A stretch of DNA of 64,000 nucleotides, from positions 6,014,001 to 6,078,000 of the forward strand of contig CP021237.1 of the NCBI GenBank assembly GCA_002151545.1. Direction: 5' to 3'. The translations under genes and the position numbers were made by a program. Source of the stretch: Sphingobacteriaceae bacterium GW460-11-11-14-LB5 (GTDB lineage: Bacteria; Bacteroidota; Bacteroidia; Sphingobacteriales; Sphingobacteriaceae). Below, in pieces: positions 1-8,045 of this stretch (position 1 is its first letter; the number at the start of each line of letters is the position of its first letter). The notes under the pieces are model-generated. The model was not told the origin of the DNA, did not search any database, and saw only the letters and a program-made list of their open reading frames with translations.

Positions 1-82
1 GTAGAGGGTTTAAAGGTGGAAGGTAGAGGGTTAAAATCACTCGGTTTAACTAAACGAGATAACAGTCCCGCGTTTCATTTGT

Positions 83-98
83 CCCCCTCTAGAGGGGG
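83..98. repeat. C-rich perfect palindrome before the first amylase gene
   Basis: The 16-bp perfect palindrome ccccctct/agaggggg lies 7 bp before the chosen ATG of the amylase. Similar C-rich inverted repeats occur at 63025-63054 and 63485-63567. The stretch at 20-36 (gaaggtagagggttaaa) also matches the 70-bp repeat between prs and rplY. The palindrome is seen directly; its function is unknown. Confidence 0.6.
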
Positions 99-105
99 TA
101 GGGGG

Positions 106-1860
106 ATGATTATATCACTTTCCCTTACCTTTGCAATTCTCTCACTATCATCCTTTGCACAAAAACAGTCTACAAAAATGAACGATAAGCAGATCGTTAT
201 TTACCAGTTATTGCCCCGTTTATTTGGGAATAAAAATACAACCAATACCCCTTACGGAACCATTGAACAAAATGGTTCTGGTAAGTTTAACGATATTACC
301 GATAAAGCTTTAGACGGTATAAAAGAACTCCATGTAAACTATGTGTGGTATACCGGCGCATTGGCCCATGCAAGTTTAACCGATTATTCGGCCTATGGAA
401 TTAAACCTGATGACGCCGATGTGGTAAAGGGTAGAGCGGGATCTCCTTATGCCATCCGCGATTATTATGATGTAGATCCCGATCTGGCGGTTGATGTTAA
501 AAACAGAATGAAGGAGTTTGAAGCACTGGTGAAAAGAACACATGCTAAAAACTTAAAAGTGCTGATCGATTTTGTTCCCAATCACGTAGCCAGAAGTTAC
601 CATTCTTATGCAAAACCAAAAGATGTAGTCGATTTTGGTGCCCAGGATGATGTAACCAAAGCTTTTAGCGCCAGCAACGATTTTTATTATAGCCCTGGTC
701 AGCCTTTTGCATCGCCAACTGGTGGGGCAACACAAACACCGCTTTCGGTTTTGCAGGACGGTAAGTTTAATGAGAATCCGGCAAAAGCTACCGGTAACAA
801 TGTATTTTCACCACAGCCTAAATACGATGACTGGTACGAAACCATTAAATTGAATTATGGGGTAGATTATCAGAATGGCGAAAAACAATACTTCAATCCC
901 ATTCCTCCGGTTTGGTTAAAAATGCGCGATATTTTAACCTATTGGACCAACAAAGGCGTGGATGGTTTTAGATGTGATATGGCCGAAATGGTGCCTATTG
1001 CGTTTTGGAACTGGGTAATTCCACAAGTGAAAAAAGTGAATCCTGATTTGATTTTTCTGGGCGAAGCCTACAATCCAAAAGTTTACAAACAATATTTAGA
1101 TGAAGGTAAATTCGATTACCTCTACGATAAAGTGGGTTTATACGATGGACTTAAAAAACTGATCAGAAATGAACCAACTGCAGATGTAGCGGCGATTAAA
1201 CACGTGTGGCAGGTAGAGAGTGCTGGTTTTGGCAAACATATGTTGCGCTTTTTAGAAAATCACGATGAAGAACGTATTGCATCAGCAGGATTTGCAGGCA
1301 AGGCCGAGCTGGCTTTACCTGCAATGGTTGTTTCGGCAACATTAGGTGCTGGTCCGGTGATGCTTTATTTCGGGCAAGAGGTGGGTGAGCCCGGAAAAGG
1401 ACAAGAGGGTTTTGGCGGAGATGATAACCGAACCACTATTTTTGATTATTGGGGTGTTCCAAGCCACCAGAAATGGATGAATAATGGCGCCTTTGATGGT
1501 AAAAAATTAAGTGAAAACGAGCAGAAATTACGCGCTTATTATCAACAGTTATTAAAAGTTACTTCATCGAGTGATGCCGTAATGAATGGTGAAATTTATG
1601 AGGTGCCGGTTACAGGTAATATGAATAATCGCATGTATGCTTTTATCCGTTACTCAGGTAAACAACGTTTATTGGTAGTGGCCAATTTTGATCGGACACA
1701 AACCTTAACCGCCAATATCGAAATCCCTGATCAGATTTTAAAAGTTAAACATTCATCTCCGGTTACAGATTTGTTAACAGACAGAAAATTAAATATCCCG
1801 GCCGGAACAAGCATACCCGTAAGCCTTGCACCCGTTAGTGCACAGGTGATTGAATTTTAA
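106..1860 (+). CDS. Secreted GH13 alpha-amylase family protein
   Basis: A glycoside hydrolase family 13 enzyme of about 584 residues that probably cleaves alpha-1,4 glucans in the periplasm or at the cell surface. The four GH13 signature regions are visible: DFVPNH (Asp155), GFRCDMAEM with the nucleophile Asp291, FLGEAY with the acid/base Glu320, and ENHDEER with Asp387. The reading frame is open upstream to position 16, but those extra 30 residues are translated repeat DNA. The ATG at 106 is chosen because it begins a typical signal peptide (MIISLSLTFAILSLSSFAQ). The next gene is a disaccharide/maltodextrin-type transporter and the one after is a second GH13 protein, so this looks like the distal part of a starch-use locus whose start lies outside the window. 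Exact substrate (starch, maltodextrin, cyclodextrin) cannot be told from the sequence. Confidence 0.9.
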   Translation: MIISLSLTFAILSLSSFAQKQSTKMNDKQIVIYQLLPRLFGNKNTTNTPYGTIEQNGSGKFNDITDKALDGIKELHVNYVWYTGALAHASLTDYSAYGIKPDDADVVKGRAGSPYAIRDYYDVDPDLAVDVKNRMKEFEALVKRTHAKNLKVLIDFVPNHVARSYHSYAKPKDVVDFGAQDDVTKAFSASNDFYYSPGQPFASPTGGATQTPLSVLQDGKFNENPAKATGNNVFSPQPKYDDWYETIKLNYGVDYQNGEKQYFNPIPPVWLKMRDILTYWTNKGVDGFRCDMAEMVPIAFWNWVIPQVKKVNPDLIFLGEAYNPKVYKQYLDEGKFDYLYDKVGLYDGLKKLIRNEPTADVAAIKHVWQVESAGFGKHMLRFLENHDEERIASAGFAGKAELALPAMVVSATLGAGPVMLYFGQEVGEPGKGQEGFGGDDNRTTIFDYWGVPSHQKWMNNGAFDGKKLSENEQKLRAYYQQLLKVTSSSDAVMNGEIYEVPVTGNMNNRMYAFIRYSGKQRLLVVANFDRTQTLTANIEIPDQILKVKHSSPVTDLLTDRKLNIPAGTSIPVSLAPVSAQVIEF

Positions 1861-1985
1861 CCAATTGCCATGCGTTAAGCGTCACGCGTTTGGCGGTAGA
1901 GAATGGTGTAGATGAAATATTTAAATTAATTTATTAACCGAATAGGACGCCATGCGCCCAGCGCTAAGCGCTTAAACTAAACAAA

Positions 1986-3362
1986 ATGAGCTTAAAAACA
2001 ATATTCGAGAACCCAAAATTAACACTTGTACAAATCATCAACATGAGTGTTGGTTTTTTTGGGATTCAATTCGGTTGGGATTTACAGCGTGCAAACATGG
2101 GGCGTATTTACGAAAACCTTGGTGCCAATCCCGATCAGGTTCCTTTATTGTTTTTGGCTGCGCCCTTAACCGGATTATTGGTGCAGCCGATTATTGGTTA
2201 CCTGAGCGATCGTACCTGGCATCCAAAATGGGGTAGAAGAAGACCTTATTTTATGATTGGGGCCATTGTGAGCAGCATTGCTTTAATTTTTATGCCGCAT
2301 AGCAGTGTGCTGTGGATGGCAGCTGGTTTGCTTTGGATCCTGGATGTTTTTGGGAACATTGCCATGGAACCTTTCCGTGCATTTGTGACCGATAAATTAC
2401 CCGATAGTCAGGTGAACCGCGGTTTCATTATGCAAAGTATGATGATTGGTTTGGGTGGAAGTGTAGCTTCGGCCTTACCATGGATTATGAACAATGTATT
2501 CCACTTAACCAATACCGCCGAACAGGGAAGTATTCCTGAAAATGTAAAGTTCTCTTTTTATATAGGCGCTTTTTTCTTCTTTGCTGCCGTATTGTGGACG
2601 GTTTTTACCACCAAAGAATATCCTCCGCAAGATGTAGATTTTAAAGAAAAAGTAAAAGAAAGCAATAAAGGTTTTGGTGGTGGTGCAAGGGAAATTTTTC
2701 ATGCCTTAAGGAACATGCCAAAAAGAATGCAGATTGTTTCTTTGGTTCAGTTTTTTACATGGCCAGGTTTGTTTTTAATGTGGTTTTATTATACCACAGC
2801 TGTTGCCGTGAACGTTTTTGGTGGGAAAGATGCTGCCGACCCGGTTTACGCACAAGGTGCCGATTTTGGCAGTTTAACCCTCGCTTATTATAGCGTAATT
2901 ACTTTTCTGTTTGCTTTGGTATTGCCAAAAATTGCAGATGCGCTAGGGAGAAAAACCACACATGCTTTATGCTTAATTTGTGGGGCAATTGGTTTAATCA
3001 GTGTGGCCTGGGTTCATGATAAAAATATGCTGTATCTCTGTATGACAGGGGTTGGTATTGCCTGGGCCAGTATCCTTTCTATGCCTTACGCCATGTTAAG
3101 CGGTTCTTTACCTAAAGATAAAATCGGGATCTACATGGGTATTTTTAACTTTTTTATTGTGCTGCCCGAAATTATTGCTTCACTTGGTTTTGGCTGGTTA
3201 ATGCGCAATGTACTTAATAACGACAGGCTTTTAGCTGTTCAATTGGGTGGTGGCTTAATGATTTTAGCCGCTGTAATCTGTTATGTATTTATCCGTGAAC
3301 CCAAAAAAACGGATGAAGTTTTAGCTGCCAAACTTGGAGTAGAAGAAAATAGATCAGTATAG
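1986..3362 (+). CDS. MFS/GPH-type sugar transporter (SLC45-like, probable maltose transporter)
   Basis: An inner-membrane secondary transporter of 458 residues with about 12 hydrophobic segments. The loop between the second and third segments carries the motif DRTWHPKWGRRRPYF (residues 75-89), which is characteristic of the SLC45/GPH group of sucrose and maltose carriers. It lies 125 bp after one GH13 amylase and 230 bp before another, so uptake of maltose or maltodextrin released by these enzymes is the natural inference. The C-terminus is a short charged tail. Family assignment is firm; the transported sugar is inferred from context. Confidence 0.87.
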   Translation: MSLKTIFENPKLTLVQIINMSVGFFGIQFGWDLQRANMGRIYENLGANPDQVPLLFLAAPLTGLLVQPIIGYLSDRTWHPKWGRRRPYFMIGAIVSSIALIFMPHSSVLWMAAGLLWILDVFGNIAMEPFRAFVTDKLPDSQVNRGFIMQSMMIGLGGSVASALPWIMNNVFHLTNTAEQGSIPENVKFSFYIGAFFFFAAVLWTVFTTKEYPPQDVDFKEKVKESNKGFGGGAREIFHALRNMPKRMQIVSLVQFFTWPGLFLMWFYYTTAVAVNVFGGKDAADPVYAQGADFGSLTLAYYSVITFLFALVLPKIADALGRKTTHALCLICGAIGLISVAWVHDKNMLYLCMTGVGIAWASILSMPYAMLSGSLPKDKIGIYMGIFNFFIVLPEIIASLGFGWLMRNVLNNDRLLAVQLGGGLMILAAVICYVFIREPKKTDEVLAAKLGVEENRSV

Positions 3363-3595
3363 ATATTCCATGGTCTGTGCCTCCCACAGACCATTTGATT
3401 GATGTCCGTGGTTTGTGTGCTCACAAACCATTAGCGGGTATTTCGGTTTGTGAGCGCACAGACCGATAGAAAGGTTCGTCATTGAGAGTAGGAACGACTG
3501 CCTGTCCCGACTTTTCGGGGAAGCAATCTTAAAGCGATCGTGGTAAGATTGCTTCGGGCCTCGCAATGACGTGAATTAATAAAACCCCTAACCAA
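3363..3595. repeat. Intergenic inverted repeats (GTCATTGAG...CAATGAC type)
   Basis: The 233-bp gap contains two inverted repeats. At 3367-3470 the phrase for 'gtctgtgcctcccacagac' and the phrases 'ggtttgtgtgctcacaaacc' and 'ggtttgtgagcgcacagacc' form short palindromes. At 3478-3571 a longer imperfect one begins gtcattgag and ends caatgacg, with the internal pair aagcaatctt/aagattgctt. This second type resembles the other GTCAT...ATGAC repeats in this window. No gene is seen here. Confidence 0.6.
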
Positions 3596-5530
3596 ATGAA
3601 AAAAATAATTTACCGTCTTGGTTCGTGTCTGCACGAAACAAAAAAAGCAAAAAAGATAGTCTATCTATTGCTATTGGTAACAGCGTTCAATACCGCCTGT
3701 AAAAAAACATCAACAGATAGCGGTTTGGATCCTTCGCCAACAAACCAAACAGCAGCTTTACCAGCGGGAGCCAAAGATGGGGTGGTATTTATCAATAACG
3801 GAACATCGGCTATTGTAACCCTATATGCACCGGGCAAAAAATCAGTTTCCCTCATTGGCGAATTTAACGATTGGTCTGCAGCAACAACACCAATGAAAAA
3901 TACACCTGATGGCAGTTATTGGTGGGTTCAGGTAGATCATTTAAACCCGAATACAGAATATGCCTACCAGTTTTATGTAGATGGTAACTTAAAGGTTGCC
4001 GATCCTTATTGTGAGAAAATACTCGATCCGAACAATGATCAATACATTACTGCCGCGACCTATCCAAACTTAAAAGCCTATCCAGCAGGTAAAACCACAG
4101 GTATTGTAAGTGTCATGCAGGCAAATCAGCCAACTTACACCTGGAAAAATGCCAGTTTTGTCCGTCCGGCTAAAGATAACCTGGTCATTTACGAATTGCT
4201 CATCCGCGATTTTACCACCGAGCATAATTATACCTCAACCTTAGCCAAACTCGATTATTTAACCGCTTTGGGGATCAATGCCATAGAGCTGATGCCGGTA
4301 ACCGAATTTGAAGGTAATTTAAGCTGGGGTTATAATCCGTCATTTTATTTTGCACCTGATAAATATTACGGTACCAAAACGGCCTTGCAAAATTTTATCG
4401 ATGAATGCCATGGCCGTGGCATTGCCGTGATTATGGACATGGTATTGAACCATTCCTTTGGCCAATCGCCTATGGTGCAATTGTATTTCGATGGCTCAAA
4501 ACCTACTGCAAATAGCCCATGGTTTAATGTTGAGGCTAAACATCCATTTAATGTAGGTTATGATTTTAACCACGAGCATTTAGCGACCAAAAAATTCTCG
4601 AAAGATGTGATGAAGTTTTGGATGCAGCAATATAAAATTGATGGTTTCCGTTTCGATCTTTCGAAAGGATTTACGCAAAAGCAATCAACTGATGATGGAC
4701 AGTTTAGGTTATATGATGCTGGCCGGATTGCGACCTGGAAAGACTATAATGGCTATATCAAAAGTATTGATCCGAATTTCTACGTGATTTTAGAGCATTT
4801 TGCTGAAGAATCAGAAGAAAAGGTATTGGCCGATGACGGTATGATGCTGTGGAACAACATGAATTACAACATGAACGAGGCTACAATGGGCTGGTTAGAT
4901 GGCTCTAATTTTCAATGGGGTTTTTATGCCAATCATGGTTTTACGAAGTCTGAAAATTTGGTTGGTTATGGTGAGAGTCACGATGAAGAGCGGTTGAATT
5001 TTAAAAACATCAGCTATGGTAATGCTTCGGGCAGTTATGTAATTAAAGGAAACTTGGCTACTTCGTTAAAAAGAGAAGAACTGGTTGCTGCTTTTCTATT
5101 TAGTATCCCCGGACCAAAAATGATCTGGCAGTTTGGTGAATTGGGTTATGATATCAGCATCGATTTTAATGGAAGAACAGGTGAAAAACCAATTAAATGG
5201 GATTATTATACCGATCCGAACCGTAAAGCTTTGTACGATGCCTATGCTAAATTGATCAGGTTGAAAAAGAATAACAGCATTTTTAATTCAACAAACTCAA
5301 GTTATAACCTGGCTGGTGGAATCAAGTATATTAAACTAATAGAGGGTGCAAATACGGTAGTGGTGGTTGGAAATTTTGATGTGGTAAGCCAGACGGCCAA
5401 TATTGATTTTGGTTCATCGGGCATTTGGGTCGATGCGGTTGGAAGCAGTATTGACCTTTCATCAAATAGCTATAACAGAACTTTGGCCCCTGGTGAATAT
5501 CATATTTTCAGCAAAACGGCTTTAAAATAA
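3596..5530 (+). CDS. GH13 amylase-type lipoprotein with N-terminal CBM48/Ig-like domain
   Basis: A 644-residue GH13 protein that is probably anchored to the outer membrane. The N-terminus has a basic region, a hydrophobic stretch and the lipobox-like AFNTAC, followed by a Ser/Thr-rich linker. Residues about 60-150 (for example SLIGEFNDWSAATTPM) resemble the Ig-like/CBM48 domain found before isoamylase- and branching-enzyme-type catalytic domains. The catalytic signatures are DMVLNH (Asp281), GFRFDLSKG (nucleophile Asp354), VILEHFAE (acid/base Glu400) and GESHDEER (Asp463). All catalytic residues are present, so it should be active. A SusG-like role at the surface is plausible, but no SusC/D pair for starch is adjacent. 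A hairpin terminator follows at 5536-5572. Confidence 0.9.
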   Translation: MKKIIYRLGSCLHETKKAKKIVYLLLLVTAFNTACKKTSTDSGLDPSPTNQTAALPAGAKDGVVFINNGTSAIVTLYAPGKKSVSLIGEFNDWSAATTPMKNTPDGSYWWVQVDHLNPNTEYAYQFYVDGNLKVADPYCEKILDPNNDQYITAATYPNLKAYPAGKTTGIVSVMQANQPTYTWKNASFVRPAKDNLVIYELLIRDFTTEHNYTSTLAKLDYLTALGINAIELMPVTEFEGNLSWGYNPSFYFAPDKYYGTKTALQNFIDECHGRGIAVIMDMVLNHSFGQSPMVQLYFDGSKPTANSPWFNVEAKHPFNVGYDFNHEHLATKKFSKDVMKFWMQQYKIDGFRFDLSKGFTQKQSTDDGQFRLYDAGRIATWKDYNGYIKSIDPNFYVILEHFAEESEEKVLADDGMMLWNNMNYNMNEATMGWLDGSNFQWGFYANHGFTKSENLVGYGESHDEERLNFKNISYGNASGSYVIKGNLATSLKREELVAAFLFSIPGPKMIWQFGELGYDISIDFNGRTGEKPIKWDYYTDPNRKALYDAYAKLIRLKKNNSIFNSTNSSYNLAGGIKYIKLIEGANTVVVVGNFDVVSQTANIDFGSSGIWVDAVGSSIDLSSNSYNRTLAPGEYHIFSKTALK

Positions 5531-5535
5531 TATTC

Positions 5536-5572
5536 AAACCTATCAGGTTTTCGAAACCTGATAGGTTTTTTT
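5536..5572 (+). terminator. Rho-independent terminator after GH13 lipoprotein gene
   Basis: Perfect 15-bp arms aaacctatcaggttt/aaacctgataggttt with a 3-nt loop, followed by a T run. The same palindrome occurs at 20131-20163, so this is also a dispersed repeat. Confidence 0.85.
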
Positions 5573-5643
5573 AATTGATCGAAATCTGTACGTAATAATC
5601 TTGTTGTTTTTAGTTAATATTGTGATAACAACTAACAATTTTA

Positions 5644-6198
5644 ATGGATAACAAATTAGCGCATCACTTATTATGGGAACGATTACGGGTTGGCGATAAA
5701 GATGCGTTTTTTGATCTCTATGCGGCACTTTATTACCCGCTTGTAAATTTCGGGATCAGGGTTTGTGCCGATGCAGATACTTCCAGTGAAGCTACGGACC
5801 TTGTATTTACCACCATTTGGGAGAAACACGAAAGCCTAAGCCGTGTTGATCATGTTGAAGCCTATCTGCGTACCTTCCTTAAACGCAAACTGCTCAGGAT
5901 TTTAGAAAGGAAGCGCAAAATTAACGATGCACTTTTTAATGCTGGCGCCGATGGTGAGTGGATGGAAATGAGTTACGAAGAGTTTATTGTTAAAGTACAA
6001 AGTGATGAACTGGTGCAACATCAGCTTAAAAATGCCCTCGAAAAACTGACCTTTCGCCAAAAACAGCTTATCCATTTGAAGTTTTTTGATGGATTAAGTT
6101 ATGAACAGATCGCCGAGCAAAGTAATCAGACAATAAAAACAGCCTACAATACCATTTACGATGCGCTTAAAATCCTGAGAAAAGAATTTAATGCGTAA
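5644..6198 (+). CDS. ECF RNA polymerase sigma factor (FecI-like)
   Basis: A 184-residue extracytoplasmic-function sigma factor. A sigma-70 region 2 covers about residues 14-80 and region 4 about 128-180, with a helix-turn-helix around LSYEQIAEQSNQTIKTAYNT. It should direct RNA polymerase to the SusC/SusD genes when released by the FecR anti-sigma factor at 6857. In this family sigma and FecR genes are normally neighbours; here 658 bp of repeat-bearing DNA separates them, which is unusual. The start ATG follows a terminator at 5536-5572 and an AT-rich stretch. Confidence 0.92.
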   Translation: MDNKLAHHLLWERLRVGDKDAFFDLYAALYYPLVNFGIRVCADADTSSEATDLVFTTIWEKHESLSRVDHVEAYLRTFLKRKLLRILERKRKINDALFNAGADGEWMEMSYEEFIVKVQSDELVQHQLKNALEKLTFRQKQLIHLKFFDGLSYEQIAEQSNQTIKTAYNTIYDALKILRKEFNA

Positions 6199-6856
6199 AT
6201 CTCCGCATTTCGTCATCTCGATTGCAGCGCAGCGGAATGGAGAGATCTTTTGCAGTTAGTTCAATTCCTTTATAAACTTCTGATTTGGGCAGAAAATCTG
6301 CGTTAACGATAGGAGCGGCATCCTTTTGGTGATCCTGAGCCAGTTGAAGGAAAGCCAAAAGATACAGCGGATAGCGTGTTAAAACGCCCCAAAAATTAAT
6401 AACTTAAATTTCTGAAGTCTTTCTATTCTCACAGTCTGCCAGTTTGAGATAGTGGTTTTTATATTTTGAAAACGAACATCCCTGTCTCCGTGGGTGCTAT
6501 AGTCCCGATATACACTCCAATCTTTTTATTGCAAATAAACGTTATAGTTAAATATGGTTGTAAGCAATAAAAAGGATTTCCGTTTCTACCGCCTGCCTGC
6601 TGCAGGCAGGGGTTTAGGAACAACGGGCTGGTGCTACTTGGCGGCTTCCCGTGCAATTGCTTTCCAAAAAACATAAAAACTACTTAAACCTTGAGCGGAT
6701 CAACTCCTTTGTGTTTCTTAAGCTGCATTCCTGCAAATTAAATTTCTTCATTTAATCTGCTTTCAGCGCATATATTCGGCTGTGTTAAAAAAAAGTTAAA
6801 ATTTCCTTAGGAAAAAGTAAAGCTTTTGGGCACTGATATATAAAAGGCAAATTAGA
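6199..6856. repeat. 658-bp gap holding a dispersed hairpin-element copy
   Basis: No gene is supported here. The stretch 6470-6672 is an inverted copy of sequence at 57640-57800: both hold a segment around tacactccaatctttttatt, a segment around aaggatttccgtttctaccg, and the palindrome cctgcctgctgcaggcagg. It ends tgcaattgctttccaaaa, the boundary seen in other copies. Upstream, 6211-6250 resembles 57348-57375 (cgtcatctcga...gagagatctt). An open frame across 6459-6674 is only a by-product of the repeat. Confidence 0.7.
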
Positions 6857-7924
6857 ATGGTTGATAGAAGTAAATTCAATGCAGAAGATTTTCTTGTCGA
6901 TAGCACTTTTCAGCAATATTGCGCTGGAACCGACAAGCTTTGCATTGGATATTGGGAGAAGTACGTTAATGCCCACCCCGAGCAGGCTGCAGTAATTGCA
7001 GAAGCAAAAAAACTTTATCTGATATTGAGTGGCAATAAACGCCCCTTAACTAAACAGACGGAAAGTTTGAAGGAAAGTATGTTTCCTGAAGAAAAGGTAG
7101 TTAAACTGAACCGTTATTTATGGCTTAAAATTGCAGCCGCATTGGTTTTTGTGCTGGGCTCGGTTTTGGTTTACAATAGCTACTTTAATAACAGTAATAC
7201 CAAAAACGTGGTGCAGGAGGTTTATACTTTTACTACAAAAAGTGGTGAACGTAAAAAAATTAAGCTTCAGGATGGAACATCGGTACTCTTAAACGCAAAA
7301 AGTTCTTTATCTGTTACCAAAGGTTTTAACGATCAGTGCAGAGAGGTGACCTTAACAGGCGAGGCTTTTTTTGATGTAGCCCATGATAAAAATAAACCTT
7401 TTAAAGTACATACAAGTGATTTTAACATCAATGTACTGGGTACTGCTTTTAATGTGAAAGCTTATCCTGATGAAACAACGTCAGAAGCCACTTTAATTCG
7501 TGGCTTAATTACCATGGAGGCGATAAATGGAAATGGCGGAACCATTACTTTAAAACCAAGTCAGAAAGTTACTTTTTACAAAAATGTTGCGCCGCAACAA
7601 AAAAGTAAATTGCTTAAGCCTACAGCCTTACAGCCCGAAATTACGATCAATCATTACACCAAGATTAAAGATAGCACCATTGTAGAAACCGCATGGACGC
7701 AGAACCGGATCGAAATATACGATCAGGATTTTGATGAGATTAAGAATGTTTTAGAAAAATGGTATAACGTAGAAATTAAGTTTACAGATCCTTCAATAGA
7801 AAAATACCGTTTTACGGCAACCATCACCAACGAAAGTATTGAAGAAGTTTTACACGCCTTAAAAGCAACTGAAAATAATTTTAAATATGAGATAAAAGGA
7901 AAACAGGTAACCATCTCGAAATAG
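6857..7924 (+). CDS. FecR family anti-sigma factor
   Basis: A 355-residue single-pass membrane anti-sigma factor. An N-terminal cytoplasmic region (about 1-85) should hold the ECF sigma factor; a transmembrane segment follows at about 88-108. The periplasmic FecR domain starts near residue 122 (KSGERKKIKLQDGTSVLL), and a C-terminal DUF4974-type domain lies at about 285-353 (YDQDFDEIKNVLEKWYNVEI). In this family the C-terminal part senses the STN domain of a partner TonB-dependent transporter; the next gene encodes a SusC with exactly such a domain. Its sigma factor is the one at 5644. A hairpin without a strong T run lies just downstream at 7934-7959. Confidence 0.93.
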   Translation: MVDRSKFNAEDFLVDSTFQQYCAGTDKLCIGYWEKYVNAHPEQAAVIAEAKKLYLILSGNKRPLTKQTESLKESMFPEEKVVKLNRYLWLKIAAALVFVLGSVLVYNSYFNNSNTKNVVQEVYTFTTKSGERKKIKLQDGTSVLLNAKSSLSVTKGFNDQCREVTLTGEAFFDVAHDKNKPFKVHTSDFNINVLGTAFNVKAYPDETTSEATLIRGLITMEAINGNGGTITLKPSQKVTFYKNVAPQQKSKLLKPTALQPEITINHYTKIKDSTIVETAWTQNRIEIYDQDFDEIKNVLEKWYNVEIKFTDPSIEKYRFTATITNESIEEVLHALKATENNFKYEIKGKQVTISK

Positions 7925-7933
7925 GAAGATAAA

Positions 7934-7959
7934 AAGGACGGTGTTGGAGCACCGCCCTT
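7934..7959 (+). promoter_or_regulatory. Hairpin between fecR and susC
   Basis: Arms aaggacggtg/caccgccctt with one mismatch and a 6-nt loop, not followed by a clean T run. It could be a weak terminator or an mRNA-processing hairpin that sets SusC expression apart from FecR. Confidence 0.5.
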
Positions 7960-8045
7960 AACAATTTCTCTTTTGATTAATTAATGGCAGTTTATGCGCA
8001 AACAGATTGCTGCCAAGAACTTTATGCAACCAAAAAAACAAAAAT

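Noticed and set aside
16-105. N-terminal extension of the first amylase
   Set aside because: The 30 extra residues are translated repeat DNA and would place a signal peptide inside the protein; the ATG at 106 is better.
6459-6674. Minus-strand frame with the peptide SPLFLNPCLQQAGG, also present in a frame at 57518-57715
   Set aside because: The shared peptide comes from the repeated DNA with the palindrome cctgcctgctgcaggcagg, not from a conserved protein; the frames diverge on either side.
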